39,018 nt of DNA from an uncultured Lachnospiraceae bacterium (GTDB lineage Bacteria > Bacillota > Clostridia > Lachnospirales > Lachnospiraceae), in assembly GCA_900317825.1 (NCBI GenBank), contig ONIH01000019.1, positions 1 through 39,018 of the forward strand. The letters are read 5' to 3'. Below the pieces are notes generated by a model that worked only from the letters and a program-made list of their open reading frames with translations, made no database searches and was not told where the DNA came from. The first letter of the stretch is position 1; every line of letters begins with the position of its first letter. Below, piece by piece: positions 31,260 through 39,018 of the stretch. The position numbers and the translations under genes are program-made.

Positions 31260-32453
31260 TTGGAAGACAAGAATAAAGTGACAAAGATGCGCCGGATGCC
31301 AAGGATAAATATAAGCCTTATCCTTCTGGCGTTTATACTTATCTACCTGCTCTTTCATCTGGTTTCATTTTTTACGGGAAAGCATATAGCTCTCACAGAG
31401 GTAAAGCAGGGACAGATTGTGTCGGATAACCGTTTCACGGCCCTGGCATTAAGAAAAGAGACTCTGGTCACGGCTGGCGCTTCCGGAGAGGCTTATTACT
31501 ATCTTCCGCAGGAGAGCCGGGTCAAAAAGGGAGAAACTGTCGTAAGTCTTGACAGTACCGGAGACCTGATCTCTGAGATAAAGAAAAATGCGTCCGTTTC
31601 GACCGAACTGACAGACGGCCAGAAGCTTCGCATTACCGAGCTTCTCCGGAGTTTTAACGACGCGTATTCTTCCGATTCATTTGAGACCGCGTATTATCTG
31701 AAGCAGAATGCTGCAGACTACCTGTCTCTTATAAACGGTGAAAAGATAAAAAAGTCAGTAAACAAGGACTTAAAGGCCAGGATCTCCGAAGGCTCAGTCG
31801 TGAATGTAAAAGCACCGTCTCCGGGACTCATGTGCCTTTCCTACGATAATCTGAACGGTCTTACCGAAAGCAGCTTTACAAAGGATTCTTTTGATGAGTC
31901 AGCGCTAAAGACTACAGAAGTGTCGACAGGAGACCAGCTGGCAGGCTCCGACACGGCATTCAGGCTAATCACAGACGATAACTGGAAGCTGGTGACACCG
32001 CTTTCTTCTTCTCTGGCAGAAGAGCTTAAGGACAAAAGCACTATCCAGGTCAGATTTGATAAGGATGGCACCTCTGTCTGGGCCAACAGCCACATCATAA
32101 AGCGTGACGGAGCTGATTATCTGGTCCTCGAGATGGACGATTCGATGGAAAGGTTCTCGGACAGCAGGTTTCTCGATATAGAGCTTGTCCTGGATAACGA
32201 ATCAGGACTCAAGGTCCCTAATTCTTCGGTAGTGACCAGAGTCGAGACAGATTCTTCAGGTGATTACGTAAAGACATACGGCGTCTATCTGGCAAACAAG
32301 GGCTACACCCAGTTCGTAAAGGTAAAGCTCCTGTACAAAAATGGCCAGTACAGCATTATAGAACCGGTAAATGACAGCTCTCTCAGGATTTATGACTACA
32401 TAGTCCTTGACGCTTCAGAAGTAAAGAACGGAGAGATACTAAACGACAACTGA
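31260..32453 (+). CDS. HlyD-like single-span membrane adaptor protein
   Basis: The 397-residue protein has a short basic cytoplasmic N-terminus, one membrane span (about residues 19-39) and an external part. The first external segment (VTAGASGEAYYYLPQESRVKKGETVVSLDS) resembles the half-lipoyl motif of membrane fusion proteins. A helical hairpin and a beta-rich C-terminus follow. Annotation as HlyD-family adaptor is plausible, but no transporter partner is encoded nearby. Its position before yggS-sepF-ylmH is typical for Clostridia and suggests a division or envelope role. The start is TTG with GGAG eight bases upstream. The first in-frame ATG (31287) lacks a ribosome-binding site. Confidence 0.8.
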   Translation: MEDKNKVTKMRRMPRINISLILLAFILIYLLFHLVSFFTGKHIALTEVKQGQIVSDNRFTALALRKETLVTAGASGEAYYYLPQESRVKKGETVVSLDSTGDLISEIKKNASVSTELTDGQKLRITELLRSFNDAYSSDSFETAYYLKQNAADYLSLINGEKIKKSVNKDLKARISEGSVVNVKAPSPGLMCLSYDNLNGLTESSFTKDSFDESALKTTEVSTGDQLAGSDTAFRLITDDNWKLVTPLSSSLAEELKDKSTIQVRFDKDGTSVWANSHIIKRDGADYLVLEMDDSMERFSDSRFLDIELVLDNESGLKVPNSSVVTRVETDSSGDYVKTYGVYLANKGYTQFVKVKLLYKNGQYSIIEPVNDSSLRIYDYIVLDASEVKNGEILNDN

Positions 32454-32470
32454 CAGGAGGCATTTTTTAT

Positions 32471-33169
32471 ATGGGTATAGTAAGTGATAACTTAAAGGCA
32501 GTTGAAGAAAAAATTCAGAAAGCCTGTGACAGAGCCGGAAGAGACCGTTCTGAGGTAACTCTTATAGCTGTAAGCAAGACCAAGCCGGTCGACATGCTGC
32601 TGGAGGCATATAACGACGGAATCCGCACTTTCGGAGAAAATAAGGTGCAGGAGCTTACCGGAAAAATAGAGCAGATGCCTGACGATATACAGTGGCATAT
32701 GATAGGACACCTTCAGAGAAATAAGGTAAAATACATCGCCGGCAAAGTGGCACTCATCCACTCTGTGGACAGCTACCGCCTTGCTGAAGAAATAAATATC
32801 CAGGCGAAAAAGCACGGATGCATCATTCCTATCCTTATCGAGGTAAATGTCGCAAACGAAGAGAGCAAGTTCGGCGTAAAGCTCGATGAGGCAGAAGACC
32901 TGGTAAGAGAGTGTGCTGCTTTAGACGGTATTACGGTAAAAGGCCTTATGACTATAGCCCCGTTTGTAGAGGATCCTGAGGATAACAGACCTGTTTTTAA
33001 GGCTTTAAAGGATAAATCAGTTGACATCGCTGCCAAAAAAATAGATAATGTATATATGGATATTCTGTCCATGGGAATGACTAATGACTATGAAATAGCT
33101 ATCGAAGAGGGAGCCACGATGGTCCGTGTAGGAACAGGCATCTTCGGTGCGAGAAACTATAACATTTAA
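32471..33169 (+). CDS. yggS: YggS-family pyridoxal-phosphate homeostasis protein
   Basis: This 232-residue PLP-binding protein of the YggS/YBL036C/PLPBP family has the alanine-racemase-like barrel. The PLP lysine lies in LIAVSKTKPVD, with FGENKVQEL, WHMIGHLQRNKVKYI, VNVANEESKFG and LSMGMTNDYEIAIEEGATMVRVGTGIFG. It keeps PLP balance and has no known catalytic activity. GGAGG precedes the start. It is followed closely by sepF, the standard ylmE-ylmF order of Gram-positive division clusters. Confidence 0.96.
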   Translation: MGIVSDNLKAVEEKIQKACDRAGRDRSEVTLIAVSKTKPVDMLLEAYNDGIRTFGENKVQELTGKIEQMPDDIQWHMIGHLQRNKVKYIAGKVALIHSVDSYRLAEEINIQAKKHGCIIPILIEVNVANEESKFGVKLDEAEDLVRECAALDGITVKGLMTIAPFVEDPEDNRPVFKALKDKSVDIAAKKIDNVYMDILSMGMTNDYEIAIEEGATMVRVGTGIFGARNYNI

Positions 33170-33181
33170 GGAGGATATACG

Positions 33182-33688
33182 ATGGGTGTATTTGGCGGAA
33201 TTCTTGACGCAATGAACTTAAGAGATGATGATTACGATGAGGATGATTACGAAGAAGAAGAAATGGACGATGAGCCAAGACGTTTCCGCAGAAAAGAGCG
33301 TGAGACATCTTCTCAGGAGAAGAAGGCTTCGAACATCACTCCGATAAGAAGCCGCCAGAGTTCTTCAAAGCATGCTTCCTATTCAGCTCCGGATGAAATG
33401 GCAGTAGTAGTCATAAAGCCTACTGCATATAATGACATCCAGGAGATAGCTGATACTCTTCTTTCAGGACGTACAGTAGTCTTAAATACCGAGGGACTTG
33501 ATATAAATCTCGCCCAGCGTATCATCGACTTCATGTCAGGTACCTGCTATGCCATAGAGGGTGCCTTCCAGAAGATCTCGAACTTCATTTTTATCATCAC
33601 ACCGAAGGGAGTAGAGATTTCAGGAGATGTGGCTCAGATGGTAGATGATCTGACCGCTACAGTAAATAACTCAGGAAACCGTTTCTGA
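33182..33688 (+). CDS. sepF: Cell division protein SepF
   Basis: SepF binds membranes and FtsZ to tether the division ring. The 168-residue protein begins with the short membrane-binding amphipathic helix (MGVFGGILDAMNL). A very acidic then basic linker follows (DDDYDEDDYEEEEMDDEP; RRFRRKER). The C-terminal SepF domain occupies about residues 73-165 (VVIKPTAYNDIQEIADTL; LAQRIIDFMSGTCYAIEG; FIITPKGVEISG). GGAGG lies before the ATG. It overlaps the next gene by one base. Confidence 0.96.
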   Translation: MGVFGGILDAMNLRDDDYDEDDYEEEEMDDEPRRFRRKERETSSQEKKASNITPIRSRQSSSKHASYSAPDEMAVVVIKPTAYNDIQEIADTLLSGRTVVLNTEGLDINLAQRIIDFMSGTCYAIEGAFQKISNFIFIITPKGVEISGDVAQMVDDLTATVNNSGNRF

Positions 33689-34449
33689 TGAAACAGAATT
33701 CAGATGATTTTATAAGAAAGCACTTTTCTGACCTGGATGGAAGAGCTTATTCAAAGGATTTTCCGATATACACGGATTTCCTGGATCTGAATGAGCAGAG
33801 TATCCTTCACAGGGCAGAGGGTGGTTTCAGGTGCCATATCGCCTATGACGGCGGATATGACGGAAGCGAGCGTCAGATGGCTGTTTTTCTGCCTTCTGAT
33901 GCTTTTTCAGATACAGATTTTCCTATCCGTGTATTAAAGATAGAACCCATAAATCAGAAGTACGCTGAAAAGCTGACACACAGGGATTATCTGGGCGCGC
34001 TTATGAACCTGATGATAAAGCGTGAGCTGATGGGCGACCTCATAGTAAAAAAGGATGATAACTACTGTATCCTGTTCTGTGTAGAGAGGATCGCGGGCTT
34101 TATAGCTGAGAACCTCGTAAAAGTAAGACATACAGAGGTCTCGGTTGAGGCTGTCCGTTTTGATGATGAAAAGTTTTCACCTGACTTCAGGGAGGAAGAC
34201 ATCATTATCACGTCTGACAGACTGGATTCTCTTGTGGCAGCCTGTGCTCATTCATCAAGAAGTGCTGCGTCTACTCTGATAGACGGAGAGAAGATCTTTC
34301 TCAACGGGAAGGTAGAGACAAGCCATAAGGCACAGGTAAAAGAGGGAGATATTCTGACTATCAGGGGAAAAGGAAAACTCCGTATTTTTGCATTTAATGG
34401 AAAGACACAGAAAGACAGACTTAAGGTAAAGATTGGCTGGTACGACTAA
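33688..34449 (+). CDS. ylmH: YlmH-family S4-domain RNA-binding protein
   Basis: The 253-residue protein matches YlmH of the sepF cluster: an N-terminal and central YlmH domain (IYTDFLDLNEQSILHRAEGG; THRDYLGALMNLMIKRELMGDL) followed by a C-terminal S4 domain (RLDSLVAACAHSSRSAASTLIDGEKIFLNGK). YlmH family proteins are linked to division and to ribosome quality control in Bacillota. The stop precedes the chosen aroB ATG by one base. An alternative TTG start of aroB would overlap its end. Confidence 0.93.
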   Translation: MKQNSDDFIRKHFSDLDGRAYSKDFPIYTDFLDLNEQSILHRAEGGFRCHIAYDGGYDGSERQMAVFLPSDAFSDTDFPIRVLKIEPINQKYAEKLTHRDYLGALMNLMIKRELMGDLIVKKDDNYCILFCVERIAGFIAENLVKVRHTEVSVEAVRFDDEKFSPDFREEDIIITSDRLDSLVAACAHSSRSAASTLIDGEKIFLNGKVETSHKAQVKEGDILTIRGKGKLRIFAFNGKTQKDRLKVKIGWYD

Positions 34450-34450
34450 A

Positions 34451-35545
34451 ATGGAAGATATACTTGGGATAAAATACGATGGCAGACCGTGTTATGACAT
34501 AGTTCTGGAGAACAGTTTTGACAGACTGTCTCATTTTTTAAATGCGACTGGAAAGAAATACCAGAGGATCTGCATAGTCAGTGACACGAATGTGGCGTCT
34601 CTTTATATAGATGAGGTCAGAGAAGCTCTGCGTGAGAGTGCCGGTGAGATACACCAGTTCGTGTTCCAGGCCGGAGAAGCCTCCAAGAACTTAAATGTCG
34701 TTGAAGATTTGTATGAAAACCTGATAAAGGCTCATTTCGACCGAAACGATCTGCTGGTGGCCTTAGGAGGCGGAGTAGTCGGCGATCTGACAGGGTTTGC
34801 AGCAGCTACTTACCTTAGAGGAATCGACTTTATCCAGATGCCGACGAGCCTTCTTTCGATGGTGGACTCTTCGATCGGCGGTAAGACTGGAGTTGATTTC
34901 CGTGCCTTCAAAAATATGGTTGGAGCTTTCTATATGCCGCGTCTCGTTTATATGAATCTGTCAGTCCTCAATAGCCTCCCGGAAGAACAGTTCAGATCCG
35001 GAATGGGTGAGGTCTTAAAACACGGACTTATAGCCGACAGGGATTACTATGATTTCCTGACAAATAACAGAGACAAGATTCTCGGATTCGATCCTGAAGC
35101 CATTTTTCATGTGGTAAAGAGAAGCTGTGAGATAAAGGGAGCAGTTGTTGAAGAAGACCCGAAGGAGCAGGGCATAAGAGCTACACTTAACTTCGGACAC
35201 ACGATAGGCCATGCTGTAGAGAAACTGTCGAAATTCTCGATGTTCCATGGTGAGTGCGTGTCTGTAGGCTCAGTGGCTGCCTCCTATCTGTCGATGAAAA
35301 AGGGTTATCTGTCAGAAGATGATTTCATACGTATAAAGAAATCATTTGGTAACTACGGGCTTCCTGTATCTGTAGACGGCCGTCGGTATCACGCTGACGA
35401 GATCCTTAAGACCACGAAGTCAGACAAGAAAATGCAGGCTGGCAAGATAAAGTTCATTCTCTTAAAGGAGATTGGAAAGGCTGTTATAGATACCTCACTG
35501 TCTGACGATGACCTTTTAGAAGGAATTAACGAGATTTTACGATGA
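34451..35545 (+). CDS. aroB: 3-dehydroquinate synthase (AroB)
   Basis: AroB turns DAHP into 3-dehydroquinate, the second step of the shikimate pathway, with NAD and a divalent metal. The 364-residue protein contains FQAGEASKNLNVVEDLYE, LLVALGGGVVGDLTGFAAATYLRGIDFIQMPTSLLSMVDSSIGGKTGVDF, GMGEVLKHGLIAD and LNFGHTIGHAVEKL. These cover the NAD loop and the metal-binding Glu and His residues. The ATG at 34451 has no clear Shine-Dalgarno. A TTG at 34433 with AAGG upstream is an alternative that adds six residues. An aro gene between ylmH and lspA is unusual. Confidence 0.95.
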   Translation: MEDILGIKYDGRPCYDIVLENSFDRLSHFLNATGKKYQRICIVSDTNVASLYIDEVREALRESAGEIHQFVFQAGEASKNLNVVEDLYENLIKAHFDRNDLLVALGGGVVGDLTGFAAATYLRGIDFIQMPTSLLSMVDSSIGGKTGVDFRAFKNMVGAFYMPRLVYMNLSVLNSLPEEQFRSGMGEVLKHGLIADRDYYDFLTNNRDKILGFDPEAIFHVVKRSCEIKGAVVEEDPKEQGIRATLNFGHTIGHAVEKLSKFSMFHGECVSVGSVAASYLSMKKGYLSEDDFIRIKKSFGNYGLPVSVDGRRYHADEILKTTKSDKKMQAGKIKFILLKEIGKAVIDTSLSDDDLLEGINEILR

Positions 35546-36045
35546 GTTCAAAAAAAAGATATTATTCGCTTTTTATCATATACATGGCAGTCCTGGTCAT
35601 TTTTGACCAGATCACGAAACTGATAGCGAGAACTACGCTTTCAGCCGGTGATATAGATATCATCCCTGGCGTGCTGCAGCTGCATCTTTTGTATAATACA
35701 GGAGCAGCCTTTTCGATACTTACCGGAAAGACCATAGTTTTCTATGTGCTTACTCCTGTCATCGCAGCAGTCATCATCTATTTTTTTATCAGACTTCCTT
35801 TCGAGAAAAAATACCTGCCGATGGCTTTTGTGCTGACTTCTCTTGTAGCAGGCGCAACCGGAAACTACATAGACCGGCTGGTGTTCAGCAAAGTTACAGA
35901 TTTTATCTATTTTTCGATCATCAATTTCCCGGTATTTAATGTCGCGGATATCTATGTGACTATCTCTGTGATCGTTCTTCTGGTACTTATTCTGTTTTAC
36001 TATAAAGACGAGGAGCTGTCCGCATGGATAAAGAAGAAATCCTGA
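35542..36045 (+). CDS. lspA: Prolipoprotein signal peptidase (LspA)
   Basis: LspA cleaves lipoprotein signal peptides before the lipidated cysteine. The 167-residue protein has four membrane spans and the family motifs VIFDQITKLIA, LLYNTGAAFSIL, GATGNYIDRL and FNVADIYVT. The aspartates in the last two are the catalytic pair. It would process the ApbE lipoprotein in this window. It overlaps aroB by four bases and the next gene by 22 bases. Confidence 0.95.
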   Translation: MSSKKRYYSLFIIYMAVLVIFDQITKLIARTTLSAGDIDIIPGVLQLHLLYNTGAAFSILTGKTIVFYVLTPVIAAVIIYFFIRLPFEKKYLPMAFVLTSLVAGATGNYIDRLVFSKVTDFIYFSIINFPVFNVADIYVTISVIVLLVLILFYYKDEELSAWIKKKS

Positions 36046-36953
36046 TCACCTCTGAAGAGGCAGGTACGAGGATCGATAAGTTCCTGTCAGAGCGTCTTCC
36101 AGAGCATACGAGGTCTTTTTATCAGAAGGCGATAGAAGAGCAAAATGTTCTGGTAAATAACTCTCCTGTAAAAAATAACTACAAGCTTAAGTCAGGCGAC
36201 TCTGTCACAGTCCTTCCGATTGAAGAGGAAGTGCTGGATGTGGTTCCGCAGGACATTCCGCTCGATATCATCTACGAAGACAGTGATATCCTGATAGTAA
36301 ATAAGCCGAAGGGCATGGTCGTTCATCCGGCTCCGGGACATCCCGACGGGACTCTCGTAAATGCTGTCATGTATCACTGCGGTGATTCGCTTTCAGCCAT
36401 AAACGGAGTCATCAGACCCGGTATCGTGCACCGCATAGACCGTGACACGACCGGTTCTCTTATCGTCTGCAAAAATGACCGGGCACATCTATTCATCGCG
36501 GATCAGATAAAGGTACACAGCATAAACCGCATCTACCGCGGAATAGTCTGCGGCCATATGAATACAGAAGAAGGCACTATAGATGTCCCGATCGGACGTT
36601 CAGACAAGGACAGAAAAAAAATGGCTGTTAATGCCCGCCATGGAAAAAATGCGATCACGCATTACAGAGTCCTCGAGAACTTCAAGGATTACGCTTACTG
36701 TGAGTTCAAGCTGGAAACCGGTCGTACCCACCAGATCAGAGTCCACATGGCATCCATCGGCCATCCGCTCTTAGGTGACGAAGTCTACGGAGGAAGCCGC
36801 TCGAAGTATAAAAACCTCGAGGGGCAGTGTCTTCATGCCATGTCCATAGGCTTTATTCACCCTACCACAAAGCAGTACGTCGAGTTTACAGCCCCGCTGC
36901 CGGAGTATTTTAAGAAGCTCTTAGAAACACTCCGCAGACAAAGCATCATATAA
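36024..36953 (+). CDS. RluD-type RNA pseudouridine synthase
   Basis: The 309-residue protein has an N-terminal S4 domain (GTRIDKFLSERLPEHTRSFYQKAIEEQNVLVNN). The RluA/RluD catalytic domain follows, with IVHRIDRDTTGSL (catalytic Asp after RI), LETGRTHQIRVHMASIGHPLLGDEVYG and HAMSIGFIHP. It is closest in layout to RluD/YlyB, which lies next to lspA in most Bacillota, supporting a 23S rRNA target. Its end is 14 bases from the convergent recombinase gene, and no terminator is visible between them. Confidence 0.93.
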   Translation: MDKEEILITSEEAGTRIDKFLSERLPEHTRSFYQKAIEEQNVLVNNSPVKNNYKLKSGDSVTVLPIEEEVLDVVPQDIPLDIIYEDSDILIVNKPKGMVVHPAPGHPDGTLVNAVMYHCGDSLSAINGVIRPGIVHRIDRDTTGSLIVCKNDRAHLFIADQIKVHSINRIYRGIVCGHMNTEEGTIDVPIGRSDKDRKKMAVNARHGKNAITHYRVLENFKDYAYCEFKLETGRTHQIRVHMASIGHPLLGDEVYGGSRSKYKNLEGQCLHAMSIGFIHPTTKQYVEFTAPLPEYFKKLLETLRRQSII

Positions 36954-36967
36954 ATTTTTGGGTCATC

Positions 36968-38047
36968 TCAGTTATCCTTCCTATGGAAATTCACAGCATT
37001 TGCGGCTTCACGCTTGTGTTCATCCTCGATAGCGGCATAGTAGTCGATGGTCGTGTTGATGTTTTCGTGGCCTAAGACATCAGCTACCAGGCGGATGTCA
37101 CCGGTTTCGCGGTATAGGGCAGTGCCGTAGGTGCTGCGGAGCTTGTGAGGAGTTATGTGCTTGTTCGGGACGGCCATCTGAGCGTATTTTTTTACTAATT
37201 TTTCTATGGCGTCAATGCTCATGCGTTTGCCCTGCATCGAGAAAAACAGAGCTTTTTCATGGCCTTCCTTAGCTTTCGGAGCTATGGCCGCGCGTTCGCC
37301 GTCTACATAGTCTTTTAAGACATCATGTACTTCATCACCGAAGTAAAGCACATCCTGGCCGCCGCCTTTACGGACGATAGTTATCGTATTCACTACAAAA
37401 TCCACATCCGTAATGTCAAGTCCGTTACATTCAGATACACGTATCCCGGTCCCAAGCATAAGTGTCAGGATTGCCAGATCCCGCTGTTTTGTACGTTCAC
37501 AGTATTTTCTCTGGCGCTCAGTCATCTGCTCATTACCATTTTCGACAGCGTTCAGGATAGCCTGGACCTCATAATTATTCATTCGGATGATATTCTTATC
37601 TTTTTTGAGCCTTGGAAGAGGAACAAGAACGGTCGGATCCTCCTTGATATGTTTGTGTATCAGATGGTAGTGATAAAGTCCCCGGAGCGGAGCCATTTTG
37701 CGTGCAATGGCTCGTTTACCGTTCTCATGGATCGTCTTATTATCAGAACCGATGTCAAGTTCCAGGTATCTCTGATATTCAGCGATATCTTCAGAGCTTA
37801 TTTTTTCAAGGATATCCAGCTTGAAATCAGCTGGCTTCATGCCTTTATACAGTGGATTTTCCTCGATGATATAATTAAAAAATGTGATCAGGTCATAACA
37901 GTACGAAACCAGCGTGCTTGTCTGCGAAGTCATTTCTTTACTGTAAATGTAGTCAGCCACAAATCCAGGCAGCTCCTGAAGCAGAGATCTGAGTCTAAGC
38001 GTCTGATGATTTTTCTTTTCTTTATAAAATTCAGAATCCTTACCCAT
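36968..38047 (-). CDS. Tyrosine recombinase, XerS/XerC-like
   Basis: The 359-residue protein has an N-terminal SAM-like core-binding domain (about residues 25-130). The catalytic domain carries the full active site: Arg203 (GTGIRVSE), Lys227 (VRKGGG), His301 and Arg304 (HKLRSTYG), His327 (LGHEN) and a tyrosine at 336 or 337 (TTIDYYA). The N-terminal part is longer than in XerC/XerD and its layout recalls streptococcal XerS, a single-gene chromosome dimer resolvase. No phage or transposon genes accompany it. A dif-like inverted repeat lies 80 bases upstream. A phage-derived integrase is the alternative reading. Confidence 0.88.
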   Translation of the reverse strand: MGKDSEFYKEKKNHQTLRLRSLLQELPGFVADYIYSKEMTSQTSTLVSYCYDLITFFNYIIEENPLYKGMKPADFKLDILEKISSEDIAEYQRYLELDIGSDNKTIHENGKRAIARKMAPLRGLYHYHLIHKHIKEDPTVLVPLPRLKKDKNIIRMNNYEVQAILNAVENGNEQMTERQRKYCERTKQRDLAILTLMLGTGIRVSECNGLDITDVDFVVNTITIVRKGGGQDVLYFGDEVHDVLKDYVDGERAAIAPKAKEGHEKALFFSMQGKRMSIDAIEKLVKKYAQMAVPNKHITPHKLRSTYGTALYRETGDIRLVADVLGHENINTTIDYYAAIEDEHKREAANAVNFHRKDN

Positions 38048-38089
38048 AAAAAATCCCTATCAAATCAGTGATAAAACAAAACCGATTAG

Positions 38090-38118
38090 ATTTTAACCCA
38101 TTCGAGAAGGATTTTCAA
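38090..38118 (-). promoter_or_regulatory. Promoter of the tyrosine recombinase gene
   Basis: On the minus strand TTGAAA (38113-38118) and TAAAAT (38090-38095) are separated by exactly 17 bases, about 42 bases before the start codon. Confidence 0.7.
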
Positions 38119-38124
38119 GCATTT

Positions 38125-38152
38125 TTACGGATAAACAGATATTTATCCGCTA
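38125..38152. other. Candidate Xer recombination (dif-like) site
   Basis: Arms TTACGGATAAA (38125-38135) and TTTATCCGCTA (38142-38152) flank the six-base centre CAGATA. The inner eight base pairs of the arms are perfectly complementary and nine of eleven overall. The 11-6-11 layout is that of Xer sites. It lies upstream of the recombinase -35. An activator or repressor site is the alternative. Confidence 0.4.
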
Positions 38153-38237
38153 GATATATTGCGACGTCATATTTGCTACCCTCAATGCCACTCTTACTTG
38201 ATCCTAAAGTATTTTAGCTTATGTATTATTTTGGAAA

Positions 38238-38270
38238 CAAAAAAGACAGGGGAAGTTTCCTCTGCCTTTT
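38238..38270 (-). terminator. Terminator of the glutathione peroxidase gene
   Basis: On the plus strand AGACAG (38244-38249) pairs with CTGCCT (38262-38267) with one wobble, and inner GGAA with TTCC. On the minus strand the stem is followed by about six T's. The roughly 250-base stretch between the two minus-strand genes otherwise holds only the recombinase promoter and the dif-like repeat. Confidence 0.75.
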
Positions 38271-38294
38271 CTTATATAAAATCCTGAAACTGGT

Positions 38295-38837
38295 TTATAT
38301 CTGAGCGGCTACTGCTGCCTCTACATCCTTCATGTCATTAGTAGGCTCAAAACGGTCGATCACATTACCGTTTCTATCTACAAGGAATTTCGTGAAATTC
38401 CATTTGATATTCGGGTTGTTCTTATAATCCTTGTCTATGGTATGAAGCATTGCGCCCATAGCCATAGCTTTCGGTCCTTTGCCAAATCCCTTGAATCCCT
38501 GCTGTGACTTAAGATACGTATACAGAGGAAGTTCTCCGGAACCGTTTACCTCACTCTTCTTCATCTGCGGGAACTGGGTGTTATACTTCAGAGTGCAGAA
38601 TTCATGTATCTCCTCATCAGTTCCAGGAGTCTGTCCTGCGAACTGGTTGCAAGGGATGTCGAGAATCTCAAGTCCCTTGTCATGGTATTTCTCATAGATG
38701 CTCTCCAGATCCTTGTACTGTGGCGTAAAACCACAGCCTGTAGCTGTATTTACGACGAGAACTACCTTCCCTTTGAAGTTAGACATCGGCACGTCTTCAC
38801 CCTTTGTGTTCTTAACTGAATAATCGTAGAAACCCAT
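38295..38837 (-). CDS. Glutathione peroxidase-family protein
   Basis: This 180-residue thiol peroxidase reduces peroxides; bacterial cysteine forms usually use thioredoxin rather than glutathione. It has KVVLVVNTATGCGFTPQY with the peroxidatic Cys35, the active-site Gln in ILDIPCNQFAGQ, and the Trp and Asn in IKWNFTKFLVDRNG. The selenocysteine of animal enzymes is replaced by Cys. No signal peptide is present. AAGGAGG lies eight bases before the ATG. Its own promoter and terminator make it a single-gene unit. Confidence 0.96.
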   Translation of the reverse strand: MGFYDYSVKNTKGEDVPMSNFKGKVVLVVNTATGCGFTPQYKDLESIYEKYHDKGLEILDIPCNQFAGQTPGTDEEIHEFCTLKYNTQFPQMKKSEVNGSGELPLYTYLKSQQGFKGFGKGPKAMAMGAMLHTIDKDYKNNPNIKWNFTKFLVDRNGNVIDRFEPTNDMKDVEAAVAAQI

Positions 38838-38901
38838 AACAGATACCTCCTTGAATTATTGTATTTCGGCTTTTTCTTTACTATAGATTTTACACAAATT
38901 A

Positions 38902-38929
38902 ATTGTATCAAATATATTATTTTTGTCAA
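38902..38929 (-). promoter_or_regulatory. Promoter of the glutathione peroxidase gene
   Basis: On the minus strand TTGACA (38924-38929) and TACAAT (38902-38907) are separated by 16 bases. A TGA directly before the -10 makes it extended. Confidence 0.75.
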
Positions 38930-38949
38930 GAACTATTTTAAAAATCCGG

Positions 38950-38978
38950 TTGACTATTCGAAATCCATCCTATAAGAT
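38950..38978 (+). promoter_or_regulatory. Plus-strand promoter at the right edge
   Basis: TTGACT (38950-38955) and TAAGAT (38973-38978) are separated by 17 bases. TATAAG at 38971-38976 is an alternative -10 with a 15-base spacer. An ATG starts six bases after the -10, so any gene starting there would be leaderless. Confidence 0.5.
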
Positions 38979-38984
38979 AGCTTC

Positions 38985-39018
38985 ATGACTAAAATTTTTG
39001 CTGATAAAGATTTCAATA
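38985..39018 (+). CDS. Possible start of a gene cut by the window edge
   Basis: The ATG at 38985 opens a frame (MTKIFADKDFN) that runs off the right end. Only 11 residues are visible, so no family can be assigned. No Shine-Dalgarno precedes it. The promoter immediately upstream would place the transcript start at or near this ATG. Confidence 0.35.
   Translation, partial: MTKIFADKDFN

Noticed and set aside
36968-38047. Prophage or integrative element around the tyrosine recombinase
   Set aside because: The neighbours are housekeeping genes, and no phage, relaxase or cargo genes or flanking direct repeats were seen.
37325-38071. 248-codon plus-strand frame opposite the recombinase gene
   Set aside because: It is antisense to a gene with a complete catalytic set and shows no family motifs.

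Overview
The window looks like chromosomal core sequence from a Clostridia-class Bacillota, most likely Lachnospiraceae. This placement is inferred from gene content and is not a database match. The pointers are a Prp protease beside an L27 with a cleavable N-terminal extension, RecU, a LexA with a Cheo-type box, SepF-YlmH, a NadD-YqeK fusion, a DUF5685 protein and consensus SigA-type promoters. No tRNA, rRNA, CRISPR array or intact insertion sequence was seen.

Left part (1-17.5 kb), almost all on the + strand. A housekeeping run (pncC/cinA C-domain, rsmD, coaD, a coiled-coil protein, a HAD phosphatase, an RluA-type pseudouridine synthase, recU) is followed by a histidine operon behind a perfect TTGACA-N17-TATAAT promoter: hisZ-hisG-hisD-hisB and a fused gene whose N-terminal third is a degenerate HisF/HisA barrel joined to HisI-HisE. 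hisA, hisF, hisH and hisC are not here. Next come a B12/radical-SAM protein, its DUF2344 partner and an RNase E/G-like protein. They lead into rplU-prp-rpmA, obg, yhbY, a nadD-yqeK fusion and rsfS, which is a ribosome assembly neighbourhood.

Middle (17.6-29.9 kb), mixed strands. It holds a DUF362 ferredoxin-like protein followed by an odd in-frame CxxC tail after its stop codon, lexA, a XRE regulator, a lipoprotein ApbE that appears to be read from a leaderless mRNA, and a MATE transporter. A three-gene set follows: DUF5685, a J-domain protein with a very cysteine-rich tail, and a membrane protein. Then come pheA and a polyphosphate pair (Ppx-like and Ppk1). Between lexA and xre lies a long perfect hairpin resembling an IS200/IS605-type end.

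Right part (29.9-39 kb). infC-rpmI-rplT sits behind a structured leader, with infC starting at AUU. A division/envelope run follows: an HlyD-like adaptor, a YggS protein, sepF, ylmH, aroB, lspA and an RluD-type synthase. On the minus strand are a XerS-like tyrosine recombinase with an 11-6-11 dif-like inverted repeat just upstream, and a glutathione peroxidase. A gene start is cut off at the right edge.

The best candidates for something undescribed are the DUF5685/J-protein/membrane-protein set (DUF5685 carries two Asp-rich motifs like class I isoprenoid synthases), the pseudo-HisF-HisIE fusion, the dif-like site beside the recombinase, and the leaderless apbE.
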